Below, piece by piece: positions 7,669 through 16,456 of a stretch of 64,000 bases of DNA. The position numbers and the translations under genes were made by a program. The notes under the pieces were generated by a model, which saw only the letters and a program-made list of their open reading frames with translations, searched no databases and was not told the origin of the DNA. The stretch's first letter is position 1, and the number at the start of each line of letters is the position of its first letter. The DNA comes from an uncultured SAR86 cluster bacterium (GTDB lineage: Bacteria > Pseudomonadota > Gammaproteobacteria > Magnimaribacterales > AG-339-G14): assembly GCA_902625415.1 (NCBI GenBank), contig CACOBG010000001.1, forward strand, positions 124,001 to 188,000, written 5' to 3'.

Positions 7669-9334
7669 CTGGCCTTCTCCAATCAGAATAAGATTCAATA
7701 CTACCCTTCTTTGACAGGATAGAATGAACTTCTCCAAGTTTTCTATTGATAACTTTTTTTTCTTTTTTTAAATTTTTAAGTAAGCCTTCTTCAAATTTTT
7801 CATGAAATACCAAATCTGGTAAGTGTTGAAAATGAACCCTACTTTTTTCAGATGATTCTTTTAGTGTCATTTTAAAATCTAATACATTCAATATTTCCTG
7901 GAGAACTGTTGATATAATTGTGGAACCTCCTGGGGATCCAGTTATTAAAAAAGGTTTATCTTTTAAAAAAACAATAACGGGTGTCATAGATGATAGTGGA
8001 GTTTTGTTAGGTTCAATTTTATTTGCTTCAGAACCGACTAAGCCATACGCATTTGGATATCCAGGTTTTGAAGAAAAATCATCCATTTCATTGTTCATTA
8101 AAATTCCAGTACTAGAGGGAATAATTCCAGAACCATAGGCAGTATTAAGTGTATATGTATTGCTTACAGCGTTTCCCCACTTATCAAGGACTGAAAAATG
8201 AGTTGTTTCTTCTCCTTCTATGATATCGATTTTAATCTTTGGAGGAGATTTTTTTCTCTCAATTAATTTATATATATCTTTTGCATATTTTTTTGAAGTA
8301 AGTTTTTTTTGAGGTACATTAAAAAAATCCGGATCCCCCAAAAACTTTGCTCTATCGTGAAAAGCGTAATCCATTGAAGAGATTAATAATCTTAAATAAT
8401 CTTCTGAATTGTGTTCAAGTTTATTTAAATCATTATTTTCTAAAATATTCAACATTTGGATTAAAGCAATTCCACCTGAGCTAGGAGGAGGCATAGAACA
8501 GATTTTATATTCTCTATAAAATCCACAAACTGGATCTAAAATTCTTAATTTATATTCCTTCAGATCCTTTAAAGACAAGATGCCGTTTTTACTTTCAAAG
8601 AAATTAGAAATTTTTTTTGCTGTTTCGCCTGAATAAAATTCCTCTTTTCCATTTTTAGAAATTTTTTCTAGAGTATTTGCTAGATCTTTTTGGATTAATT
8701 TATCTCCTTCAACAAATCCATTTGGTCTGGTAAAGATTTTTTTGGCATCTTTATTTTTGCTAAACTTGGCTTTGTATTTATTTAAATTTTTTGCCTGAAA
8801 ATCTGAGAGAGTAAATCCATTTCTTGCTAGGTTTATCGAAGGTTTTATAAGATCTTTCATTTTTCTTGATCCAAAATTCTCTTGTGCATAAAACATTCCT
8901 GATATTGTTCCAGGTACGCCTGATGCTAGGATAGAATTTAAACTCAATCCTTTTATGACCTCTCCGTTTGGATCTTGATACATTGTTTCGAATGATTTGC
9001 TTGGAGCCCGTTCTCGATAATCTATTGCGATACTTTCCTTATTTTCTTTCAGGTAGATAAGCATAAATCCTCCACCACCTATATTGCCAGCTGATGGATT
9101 AACAACAGCTAATGCAAACGCAATTGCTATGGAAGCATCTATAGCATTACCGCCTTCTTCTAGAACTTTCATTCCAATATCTGTAGCAAGGTGATGCCTA
9201 GATGCAACTGCATAAGTATCAGATTTGATGAAGTTAGAATGTGAAAATAATAGAATTAAAAGAAATGCTATTTTTTGAAAATTTTGATTGTAAATATTTC
9301 TAATTTGGCTTTTCTTCAGTATGCCTTTCACCAT
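7640..9334 (-). CDS. ggt: Gamma-glutamyltranspeptidase
   Basis: Periplasmic N-terminal nucleophile hydrolase that cleaves glutathione and other gamma-glutamyl compounds; the precursor cleaves itself into two subunits. From ATG 9334 it has 564 residues; a TTG at 9349 is a less likely start. A hydrophobic export segment (KIAFLLILLFSHSNF) follows a rather long N-terminal stretch. The body shows NAIDASIAIAFALAVVNP, GNIGGGGFML and, at about residue 377, the autocatalytic threonine in EETTHFSVLDKWGNAV, then NTAYGSGI and GSPGGSTII. Total length is typical. In an oligotroph it may help recycle organic nitrogen and sulphur from peptides. Its start overlaps the upstream cupin gene by 35 bases, so translation is probably coupled. 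Confidence 0.94.
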   Translation of the reverse strand: MVKGILKKSQIRNIYNQNFQKIAFLLILLFSHSNFIKSDTYAVASRHHLATDIGMKVLEEGGNAIDASIAIAFALAVVNPSAGNIGGGGFMLIYLKENKESIAIDYRERAPSKSFETMYQDPNGEVIKGLSLNSILASGVPGTISGMFYAQENFGSRKMKDLIKPSINLARNGFTLSDFQAKNLNKYKAKFSKNKDAKKIFTRPNGFVEGDKLIQKDLANTLEKISKNGKEEFYSGETAKKISNFFESKNGILSLKDLKEYKLRILDPVCGFYREYKICSMPPPSSGGIALIQMLNILENNDLNKLEHNSEDYLRLLISSMDYAFHDRAKFLGDPDFFNVPQKKLTSKKYAKDIYKLIERKKSPPKIKIDIIEGEETTHFSVLDKWGNAVSNTYTLNTAYGSGIIPSSTGILMNNEMDDFSSKPGYPNAYGLVGSEANKIEPNKTPLSSMTPVIVFLKDKPFLITGSPGGSTIISTVLQEILNVLDFKMTLKESSEKSRVHFQHLPDLVFHEKFEEGLLKNLKKEKKVINRKLGEVHSILSKKGSIESYSDWRRPDGKASAVYK

Positions 9335-9629
9335 TAAATATTGCAGCAAATTCTAAAATCTCATTAGATTCATTAAAGACTCTATGAAATGCACCATCTG
9401 GAACTGGGATAACATCTCCTTGTTTAACTTCAAATTTTGAGTCATCAATTTGCATTACTCCTGTTCCTTTGTAAAAAACATAAACTTCTTCTTGGCCCTC
9501 ATGTTTATGGCCAGATGTACTTTTTTTTGGATTTAATTTAGTAATGCTAGGAACGAGTTTTGACAAAGAGCTATTGTCAAGAACTACATACCTATCGTCC
9601 TCTTTAACAACATGCCAATTATTATCCAT
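9300..9629 (-). CDS. Small cupin-domain protein
   Basis: A 109-residue single-domain cupin. Cupin motif 1 is visible as SGHKHEGQEEVYVFYKGTG (two histidines and a glutamate that bind metal) and motif 2 as GDVIPVPDGAFHRVFN with the third histidine. Proteins of this size include oxygenases, isomerases and sugar-binding regulators, and nothing in the sequence decides between them. It lies between pyrF (3 bases) and ggt (overlap 35 bases), so it is co-transcribed with both. No catalytic role is assigned. Confidence 0.85.
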   Translation of the reverse strand: MDNNWHVVKEDDRYVVLDNSSLSKLVPSITKLNPKKSTSGHKHEGQEEVYVFYKGTGVMQIDDSKFEVKQGDVIPVPDGAFHRVFNESNEILEFAAIFNGERHTEEKPN

Positions 9630-9632
9630 AAC

Positions 9633-10343
9633 CTAAATTATATATGATTCAATTTTTTTTATCATTTTAGAAATATTTTCTGAAGCAGTTATTTCTCTTC
9701 CTAAAACAATGTAATCGCTACCAATATTTGTAGCTTCTTCTAAAGTTGCTACTCTAGATTGGTCATCATTTTTCTGCTGAATTCTAATTCCTGGAGTTAC
9801 GGTAATAAAATTTTCGCCAAAATTTTTTTTGATTTCAGGGACTTCTTTTGCAGAACACACTACACCGTCAATATTGTTTTGCTTAGCGCTCTTAGAGAGA
9901 TTTTTAACTAATTCAGGAATTTGCATGTAGAAACCCATATTTTTAATATTTTTTTCAGTTAGACTAGTAAGAACCGAAACGCCAATTAAAAGAGCCTCGC
10001 TTTTCGTGCTTTCTCTTGCCTCTCTAGCAGCCTGTATCATTTCTTCTCCACCAAGCAAATGGATATTTGTCATCCAAACATCATGTTTAAGTAAGTTTTT
10101 CAAGGCTTTATAAACTGTATTGGGAATGTCATGAAGCTTTAAGTCTAGAAAAATATCAAAACCTTGTTTATTAAAATTTTCTATAATTTCAGGCCCTTCA
10201 GCACTAAACAATTGTTTTCCAATCTTTAGTCTATAAATTTCTGGATCTAAAAGTTTCGAAATTGAGTTAGCTTCTTTAAAGGAATCATAATCTAAAGCAA
10301 CAATAATTTGTTTTCGTTTAAGGATTTTCATCTTCTTTGACAT
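9633..10343 (-). CDS. pyrF: Orotidine 5'-phosphate decarboxylase
   Basis: Last step of de novo UMP synthesis. The 236 residues contain IIVALDYD near the N-terminus, RLKIGKQLF, the catalytic D-x-K-x-x-D in FLDLKLHDIPNTV, and the phosphate-binding VLGREIT near the C-terminus (usual form VxGRxIT). Two ATGs are possible, 10343 and 10331; both overlap the end of lapA (by 26 or 14 bases). The lapA-pyrF proximity is conserved in gammaproteobacteria, usually with lapB between them. Confidence 0.95.
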   Translation of the reverse strand: MSKKMKILKRKQIIVALDYDSFKEANSISKLLDPEIYRLKIGKQLFSAEGPEIIENFNKQGFDIFLDLKLHDIPNTVYKALKNLLKHDVWMTNIHLLGGEEMIQAAREARESTKSEALLIGVSVLTSLTEKNIKNMGFYMQIPELVKNLSKSAKQNNIDGVVCSAKEVPEIKKNFGENFITVTPGIRIQQKNDDQSRVATLEEATNIGSDYIVLGREITASENISKMIKKIESYII

Positions 10344-10560
10344 TGAGAGCTTTTGAATTTCTTCTAACTAACCTTGGTAACTGAAGAATCAAAGAAATAA
10401 TAGCCCCAATAAGAACAGAAAAAATCATGGCAAATCCAACTGATATGCCTTCAATTTTTACAAAAAATAAATCCAAAGCAATAATGTCTGGATTAATATT
10501 CGAAAATATAAAAAGGAATGTAATAGTAAGGATTAATAGGATGAAATAAAAATATTTCAT
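10318..10560 (-). CDS. lapA: LapA-family inner-membrane protein
   Basis: An 80-residue protein with two membrane helices (about residues 4-20 and 38-60) and a short basic then acidic cytoplasmic tail. The pattern FxxSNINPDIIALDLFFVKIEG, ending in the second helix, is typical of the LapA (DUF1049) family, involved in lipopolysaccharide assembly control together with LapB. Position supports this: it follows ihfB by 19 bases and precedes pyrF. The partner lapB, normally the next gene, is absent here. Confidence 0.85.
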   Translation of the reverse strand: MKYFYFILLILTITFLFIFSNINPDIIALDLFFVKIEGISVGFAMIFSVLIGAIISLILQLPRLVRRNSKALNVKEDENP

Positions 10561-10579
10561 AAATCTATTTTATCACAAC

Positions 10580-10855
10580 CTAATTGACTCTTTGTTTCAA
10601 TAACTTTGAAGCTCTAAAAAAGGGTACAGATCTTTTTGGTAGTTCTATAGACTCGCCTGATTTGGGATTTCTAGCCCTTATAGACTTTCTATCTCTTACA
10701 CAAAATGACCCAAAACCTCTAATTTCAATTCTATTTCTTTTTTTTAAGGATTCGATAATCGCCTTTTGGATCAGATTAGCTGAAATACTTACATCCATTT
10801 CACTGTAATCTTTAAGGTTCTTAGAAAGTAAATATATGAAATCAGATTTCTTCAT
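10580..10855 (-). CDS. ihfB: Integration host factor subunit beta
   Basis: DNA-bending nucleoid protein subunit of 91 residues, of the HU/IHF family. It starts MKKSDFIYLLSKNL, contains the signature IEIRGFGSFCVRDRKSIRARNPKSGE (given here as spanning about residues 43-68) with the intercalating RNPKSGE arm, and ends with the usual basic helix. The IHF-beta rather than HU assignment rests on its place directly after rpsA, with the ihfB start abutting the rpsA stop. It would pair with an IHF-alpha encoded elsewhere. Confidence 0.93.
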   Translation of the reverse strand: MKKSDFIYLLSKNLKDYSEMDVSISANLIQKAIIESLKKRNRIEIRGFGSFCVRDRKSIRARNPKSGESIELPKRSVPFFRASKLLKQRVN

Positions 10856-12529
10856 TTAATCTTTTGAAGAATCACTTAATTCTTCTTGAATAAGATCACC
10901 TATAGAAGTTTTGGTTTCTGATTCAATTTGTTTATTTTTGGATATATTCTCTTTGATAAGTTCTTTTTCTTGAGATTTTTCTAATGCAAAAATAGATAAG
11001 TTTACTTGTCTATTTTTCCTATCTATTGAAGTTACAAGAGAAGTTATATTTTCTCCTTCCGAAGGAAGATTGTCTTTAAATTCTTTACTCTTTATTTTTC
11101 CGATAACTTCCTCAGCCAAATTAATGAAAACCAAATCTTCTCCAATTGAACTTACTGGTCCAGATAATTCAGTTCCTTTTGGATTATTTTTTGCAAATGT
11201 ATCAAAAACATCTTCAGAGAGTTGCTTTATTCCTAAAGATATCCTTTCTTTGTGAGGATCTATTCCAAGAATAACAGCCTCAACTTCCTGCCCTTTAGCA
11301 AAAGACTTTACCGCCTCTTCTTCAGGTTGATTCCAAGATAGATCTGATAAATGAACAAGTCCATCAATATTCCCATCAAGGCCTATAAACATTCCAAAAT
11401 CTGTGATTGATCTTACTTCGCCTTTGACAACGTCTCCAAGGCTATTATTTTCAGAAAAAGTTAACCAAGGATTTTCTTGGCACTGTTTCATTCCTAGAGA
11501 AACTCTTCTTTTTTCTACATCAATCTCTAAAATCATCACATCAACTTCATCACCTAATGAGACTACTTTGGATGGATGAATGCTTTTATTTGTCCAATCA
11601 ATTTCAGAGATATGAACTAAACCTTCTGTATTTGAATCTAATTCTGCAAAAAAGCCATATTCAGCAATACTAGAAACTTTAGCTTTATGAATAGAATTAA
11701 TCGGGAAAGTATCTTTTATGTTTTCCCAAGGATCGCTTGTAAGTTGTTTTAATCCGAGAGAAATTCTTGACTTTTCTTTATCAAAATTAGTTACTTTAAA
11801 ATCAAGCTTATCGCCAACATTTAGAACTTCCGAAGGATGATTTATTCTTTTCCAAGTGATGTCTGTTATGTGCAGCAGACCATCAACCCCGCCTAAGTCA
11901 ACGAAAGCTCCGTAATCAGTTAAGTTTTTCACCGTTCCAGAAATCAATGAGCCTTCTTGGATGGTAGCAAAAATCTTTTCCCTTTCCTCTGAATTTAAGT
12001 CTTCTTGAACTGCCTTTCTAGAAAGGACAACATTACTTTTCTCTTTATCTAATTTTATTACCTTGAAGTCTTGAAAAGTTTTTTCTAAGTGATCAAAACT
12101 ATCCAAAGGTCTTGAATCTACTAAAGATCCTGGAAGAAATGCTCTCACACCAGCGACATCAACTGTCATACCACCTCTTACTTTTCCAGAAACATAGCCT
12201 CTGACTAATGCACCAGTTTCTAATGCTTCTTCTAAGTTCTTCCAGCTTTCATCATGCATGGCTCTTATTCTAGAAACTCTTGTAGAACCATGACCATCTT
12301 CAACAGCTTCAAGAGATACTTTCACTTCATCGCCTATTGATAGTTCTCCGTCTGCTTCATCTGCTAAAAATTCTGTTCTTGGAATGAGCGATTCTGATTT
12401 TAAACCAACATGCACGGTGACCCAATCAGAAGTTAAATCTACTATCACTCCAGAGATTAGAGCTCCTTGTTCAAAGTTCAAAGTTGTGAGACTTTCGTCT
12501 AAAAGTTTTTCAAATGCTGTTTCTGTCAT
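10856..12529 (-). CDS. rpsA: 30S ribosomal protein S1
   Basis: Ribosomal mRNA-binding protein of 557 residues with six S1 repeats: two divergent N-terminal ones (about 20-90 and 105-172) that anchor to the ribosome and RNA-binding copies at about 190-260, 275-347, 362-434 and 449-520. Repeated motifs such as YGAFVDLGGVDGLLHITDITW and EGLVHISEIDW show this directly. The length equals the E. coli protein. The ATG overlaps the cmk stop as ATGA. S1 matters here because many genes in the window lack a clear ribosome site and would rely on it. Confidence 0.97.
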   Translation of the reverse strand: MTETAFEKLLDESLTTLNFEQGALISGVIVDLTSDWVTVHVGLKSESLIPRTEFLADEADGELSIGDEVKVSLEAVEDGHGSTRVSRIRAMHDESWKNLEEALETGALVRGYVSGKVRGGMTVDVAGVRAFLPGSLVDSRPLDSFDHLEKTFQDFKVIKLDKEKSNVVLSRKAVQEDLNSEEREKIFATIQEGSLISGTVKNLTDYGAFVDLGGVDGLLHITDITWKRINHPSEVLNVGDKLDFKVTNFDKEKSRISLGLKQLTSDPWENIKDTFPINSIHKAKVSSIAEYGFFAELDSNTEGLVHISEIDWTNKSIHPSKVVSLGDEVDVMILEIDVEKRRVSLGMKQCQENPWLTFSENNSLGDVVKGEVRSITDFGMFIGLDGNIDGLVHLSDLSWNQPEEEAVKSFAKGQEVEAVILGIDPHKERISLGIKQLSEDVFDTFAKNNPKGTELSGPVSSIGEDLVFINLAEEVIGKIKSKEFKDNLPSEGENITSLVTSIDRKNRQVNLSIFALEKSQEKELIKENISKNKQIESETKTSIGDLIQEELSDSSKD

Positions 12530-13200
12530 AATTTTTTAAAATTCTCCATCACCTTATCTTCTACTTCCTCAATACTTAAATTACTCGTATCAATTACTAG
12601 TGAATCTTCAGCTGGTTTTAAAGGAGATACCTTTCTATTTGTGTCTTCTTCATCCCTTTGCTGAATTTGCTTTAAAAGGTCGTGCATGATAACGCTCATG
12701 CCCTTTTCTTTCAACTGATTGGCTCTTCTTTCTGCTCTTACTTCAGGAGATGCTAAAAGAAAAACTTTTAAGGCTGCTTCAGGAAAAATAATGGTTCCCA
12801 TATCTCTACCGTCCGCAATAAGGCCTTTTTTGGAATCATAGGCATCCCTTTGAATTTTTATTATCGCATTTCTTATTTCTGCTTCCTTAGCAAGTTCCGA
12901 CGCCCTAGAAGCAATATTTTCATTTCTAAGCTCTTTTCCTAGGATCTTATCATTCAGCTTTATTTCACAAATACTTTCGTTGAGATTGGTAATAAGTTTA
13001 ATTTTTGATTTCTTTAGAAATTGGACAATTTCTTGTGTTGTCTCTAATTCATCTTTAAAGCTTAAATACCCAACCAGCCTATAGAGGAGTCCACTATCAA
13101 GAACATTCCACCCTTGCCTATTAGCTAACGAAAATGCAAGAGTCCCTTTTCCTACGCCACTTGGGCCATCTATTGTTATTATATTTTTAACTAATTTCAA
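12526..13200 (-). CDS. cmk: Cytidylate kinase
   Basis: Phosphorylates CMP and dCMP. From the chosen TTG at 13200 it has 224 residues (E. coli 227), beginning MKLVKNIITIDGPSGVGKG, with the P-loop GPSGVGKGT, DGRDMGTIIFP and the lid FLLASPEVRAERRA. No ATG is available in frame; TTGs exist at 13224, 13212 and 13200. The last has GGA seven bases upstream and gives the usual N-terminus, with a 14-base overlap with aroA. The aroA-cmk-rpsA order is conserved in gammaproteobacteria. Confidence 0.93.
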   Translation of the reverse strand: MKLVKNIITIDGPSGVGKGTLAFSLANRQGWNVLDSGLLYRLVGYLSFKDELETTQEIVQFLKKSKIKLITNLNESICEIKLNDKILGKELRNENIASRASELAKEAEIRNAIIKIQRDAYDSKKGLIADGRDMGTIIFPEAALKVFLLASPEVRAERRANQLKEKGMSVIMHDLLKQIQQRDEEDTNRKVSPLKPAEDSLVIDTSNLSIEEVEDKVMENFKKL

Positions 13201-14494
13201 AATTACATCCAAGCTTTTTACCAAGTTTTATGAACTCTGGAAAAGACGTATTAATGCTTTCAGGTGTGGCGATTTCAATATGAGAATCGCTGTTCAAACC
13301 AGCTATAGCGAAAGACATGGCAATTCTGTGATCATAGTAAGTCTCAGCTAAAAAATTTGGTGATTTATAGTCTTTGCCCATACCTTCAATACAAAAAACA
13401 TTGCCATCCAAAAAATTTTTTATTCTCATTTTATTCAGACCGTCTTGCATAGCTTTCAGCCTATCACTTTCTTTATGTTTTAATTCTTCTATACCTATGA
13501 AACTTGAGGTGCCTTCTGCAAAACAACTAGCTATAAATAATATAGGAAGTTCATCAATTAAATTCGGTACATCATCTGGTGTCACTTCACAGGGATTTAG
13601 AACAGAACTCTTTATTTTTACATCTGCAATGGGTTCTTTCCCAAAAAAAGAGTGATTAAATACTTGGATATCTCCACCCATTTCCATTAATTTACCCAAA
13701 AGAGCAATTCGAGAAGGATTCATGCCAACTTCTTTAAGGGTAATATCAGAATTTTTTGAAATTAAAGCTGCAACAATAAAGAAAGCAGAAGATGAAAAGT
13801 CTCCGGGTATTTCTATATTTTGAGAAGTAAATTTATCTGTTTTTCTTAAATAAGTTTCTTTTTCAGAATAGGAAATGTTTGCTCCATAATATTCAAACAT
13901 CCTTTCAGTATGATCTCTTGAAATGGATTTTTCTATAATTTTTGTATCGCCTTGTGCGCCTAAACTGGCAAATAAAATTGCAGATTTTACTTGGGCACTT
14001 GCTACTGGCATCCTGTAATTTATTCCATATATTTTCTTAGAGGGAGTTATTTGCAAGGGAAGAGTATCTTCCTTTGAGCCAGATATGTTCGCTCCCATCT
14101 TCGATAAGGGATCTATTATTCTTTTCATTGGTCTTTTGGAGAGAGATTCGTCTCCGATAAGACTCGAAGAAAAATTCTGTATTGATAATAATCCAGACAT
14201 TAGTCTTATACCTGTTCCAGAATTTCCAAAATAAAGTTGGTTTTCAGATGCTTCTAATCCTCTAAATCCATTGCCTTCTACTTTATAAAACTCGTTTTCC
14301 TTTATGATATTTATCCCAAGTTGTTTTAAAGAGTTAAGAGTATTAATTACATCTTCACTTTCTTGAAGATTAGAAATCTTAGATGTGCCGTCTGAAATGG
14401 AAGCGCATATCAATGCTCTGTGAGATATAGACTTATCTCCTGGAATTTTTATTTCACCATGGAGTCCTTCGGCAGATTTAGAAATGAGTTTCAT
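13187..14494 (-). CDS. aroA: 3-phosphoshikimate 1-carboxyvinyltransferase (EPSP synthase)
   Basis: Sixth shikimate-pathway step, joining shikimate-3-phosphate and phosphoenolpyruvate. The 435 residues carry IKIPGDKSISHRALI near the N-terminus, GNSGTGIRLMSGLL at about 90, SRDHTERMFEYYG, DELPILFIASCFAEG and LKHKESDRL. Length is normal. It is separate from tyrA, whereas Pseudomonas has a TyrA-AroA fusion at this position; here the two genes overlap by ATGA. The loop near the first motif has not been tested for glyphosate tolerance class. Confidence 0.96.
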   Translation of the reverse strand: MKLISKSAEGLHGEIKIPGDKSISHRALICASISDGTSKISNLQESEDVINTLNSLKQLGINIIKENEFYKVEGNGFRGLEASENQLYFGNSGTGIRLMSGLLSIQNFSSSLIGDESLSKRPMKRIIDPLSKMGANISGSKEDTLPLQITPSKKIYGINYRMPVASAQVKSAILFASLGAQGDTKIIEKSISRDHTERMFEYYGANISYSEKETYLRKTDKFTSQNIEIPGDFSSSAFFIVAALISKNSDITLKEVGMNPSRIALLGKLMEMGGDIQVFNHSFFGKEPIADVKIKSSVLNPCEVTPDDVPNLIDELPILFIASCFAEGTSSFIGIEELKHKESDRLKAMQDGLNKMRIKNFLDGNVFCIEGMGKDYKSPNFLAETYYDHRIAMSFAIAGLNSDSHIEIATPESINTSFPEFIKLGKKLGCNFEIS

Positions 14495-15351
14495 CTGTTT
14501 AAAGATTCCTTCGTCTTTTTAATTTTTTTTAAGTGCCCTTCTAACCTACCGTCGTCTTGCAGAATGAATGTTTTAATTTTCTTAATTTCTTTTTCAATCT
14601 CACTTATATCTTTCAGTAAGTTATTTTTATTTAGAGAAAAAATATTCTCCCACATCGCTGGATCGCTTTCTGCGATTCTCGTGAAATCTTTTAAGCCTCC
14701 TCCAATAAATTTTTTATACTCAGATGTTTTTCTCTTTGAAAATAGAGAAATCAAGCTAAAAGCCACAACATGGGGAAGATGACTTGTTAAGGAAAATATC
14801 TTGTCATGTAATTTAAGATCTAGATTATGAGTTTTTGATCCCAACTCAAACCAAAGTTCTTGGCATTTTTGCAATGTAGAAATGGCCAGTCCTTTATGCT
14901 TAGAAATTATTGAAATTTTATCTCTAAACAAGTCTTCATTTGAATTCAAAAATCCGCTTTTTTCAGACCCAGCAATTGGATGAGATAAAATAAATTTTGA
15001 TTCAAGTTTGTTCTTTTTAATTATATTTATCAAAGATCCTTTTACACTAGTACAGTCGGTGACAAAGTCAGCTTTATGAAAAAGATCTAAATATTTGTCA
15101 AAATTACGCAGTAGAATCTTAGGTGGTAAAGCAACAATAACAAAAAGTTTTTTTGTGCTATCAATTTTTTCCAAACTACCAGTAATGATTTTTGATTTTT
15201 TAGCATGATTTAAATGGGACTTTTTCTTGTCAATTGCTAAAACCTCAAAACCATTTTTTGATAGTCTTTTTGCTACAGAACCTCCAATTAAACCAAGACC
15301 AATAATTAAAAACTGGATGTTTTTTTTATTTCTTAGAAAGGTCTTTTTCAT
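14491..15351 (-). CDS. tyrA: Prephenate dehydrogenase
   Basis: Makes 4-hydroxyphenylpyruvate for tyrosine. The 286 residues begin with a basic stretch and then the Rossmann loop LIIGLGLIGGSVAKRLS; VTDCTSVKGSL, LSHPIAGSEKSGF and SLTSHLPHVVAFSL follow, all typical of the TyrA_c class without a chorismate mutase domain. HSPIAG-like His and the SHLPH motif are intact. It overlaps the hisC stop by 26 bases. Cofactor preference (NAD or NADP) and the precise substrate (prephenate or arogenate) cannot be read off. Confidence 0.92.
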   Translation of the reverse strand: MKKTFLRNKKNIQFLIIGLGLIGGSVAKRLSKNGFEVLAIDKKKSHLNHAKKSKIITGSLEKIDSTKKLFVIVALPPKILLRNFDKYLDLFHKADFVTDCTSVKGSLINIIKKNKLESKFILSHPIAGSEKSGFLNSNEDLFRDKISIISKHKGLAISTLQKCQELWFELGSKTHNLDLKLHDKIFSLTSHLPHVVAFSLISLFSKRKTSEYKKFIGGGLKDFTRIAESDPAMWENIFSLNKNNLLKDISEIEKEIKKIKTFILQDDGRLEGHLKKIKKTKESLNR

Positions 15352-16453
15352 AGTCCTCTAATACTTGAAGAAAAAAATCCATCTCCTCTTCAGTACCAAT
15401 AGAAACCCTCAGATGCTGAGGCATTTCATATACTTTTAAAGATCTTAGGATAACCCCTTTTTCTAAAAAATATTGAAAAGCAACATCGGAGTCTTGCTTG
15501 GCATCAAAAGAAATAAAATTTCCCCAAGATTCGATAAAGTCGTAATCAAGATTGTTGAAGGCTTTTTTTACCCTATCCATACCGGAAGAATTAATTTTTA
15601 CAGATTTGCTTATGTGTTCTTGATCAGAAAGAGCAACTTTTCCCAAATCTAAGGCAAGTGAGTTTGCATTAAAAGGCTGTCTGACTCTATTAAGATAGTC
15701 AGACAACTCAGGATTTGAAACGCAAAAGCCCAATCTTAATGCTGCTAATCCATGGGCTTTAGAGAAGCTTCGTGAGATGACTAAATTAGGATGATCATCA
15801 ATTAATGAAAAGGGAATATCAAACTCTGAGCCTTCTATATACTCATAATAAGCTTGATCAAGAAAGACCAAGATATCATCAGGTAAATTATTCAAAAAAT
15901 CTTTAATCTCTAGAAGAGTTTTTGCTGTTCCAGTAGGATTATTTGGAGAGGCTATAAAAACAACTTTTGTCTTATCATCTATTAAATCTGTCATTAATTC
16001 CAAATCATGACCCCAATTTTTTGCTTTCGATTTTACTGGATGAGCTCCAGTTGCTTTTATGGCTAACGGGTAAATGGCAAAACCATGTTGAGAATAAATT
16101 GCTTTTTTTCCTTCTCCCAAAAAACATCTAGATACAAACTCAATTAAATCATTAGAACCATTACCTATTGTTATTTGGTTCGGATCTACAGAGTATTTTT
16201 TTGATATTGCTTCTTTTAATTCATAAGCATTTCCATCAGGGTATCTGTTTAATTCGGATGAAAAGCTATTCATTTTTCCCTGAAGCAAATCCAAAGCCTT
16301 TGGACTTGGTCCCAAAGGATTCTCATTGCTCGCCAATTTGATCATTTTTTCCAGACCTAATTTCTTTTGAGTATGTTCTAGCGGCAATCCTGGTTCATAT
16401 GGTTTTAGTACAAGAACACCTTGATTTAGATTTTCTAAAAATGAATTTTTCAT
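15326..16453 (-). CDS. hisC: Histidinol-phosphate/aromatic aminotransferase (HisC2 type)
   Basis: PLP-dependent fold-type I aminotransferase of 375 residues. Visible motifs are LASNENPLGPSPKA near the N-terminus, ASPNNPTGTAKT, LDQAYYEY and the PLP-lysine motif SRSFSKAHGLAALRLGF. It belongs by position to the hisC2 copies found between pheA and tyrA/aroA in pseudomonads, which are thought to serve aromatic amino acid synthesis as well as, or instead of, histidine synthesis. It lies 3 bases after pheA and overlaps tyrA. Confidence 0.92.
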   Translation of the reverse strand: MKNSFLENLNQGVLVLKPYEPGLPLEHTQKKLGLEKMIKLASNENPLGPSPKALDLLQGKMNSFSSELNRYPDGNAYELKEAISKKYSVDPNQITIGNGSNDLIEFVSRCFLGEGKKAIYSQHGFAIYPLAIKATGAHPVKSKAKNWGHDLELMTDLIDDKTKVVFIASPNNPTGTAKTLLEIKDFLNNLPDDILVFLDQAYYEYIEGSEFDIPFSLIDDHPNLVISRSFSKAHGLAALRLGFCVSNPELSDYLNRVRQPFNANSLALDLGKVALSDQEHISKSVKINSSGMDRVKKAFNNLDYDFIESWGNFISFDAKQDSDVAFQYFLEKGVILRSLKVYEMPQHLRVSIGTEEEMDFFLQVLEDYEKDLSKK

Positions 16454-16456
16454 GGA

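Noticed and set aside
7669-7737. Longer uvrC start at 7737
   Set aside because: A good GGAGAAGG ribosome site and the normal N-terminus are at 7668.
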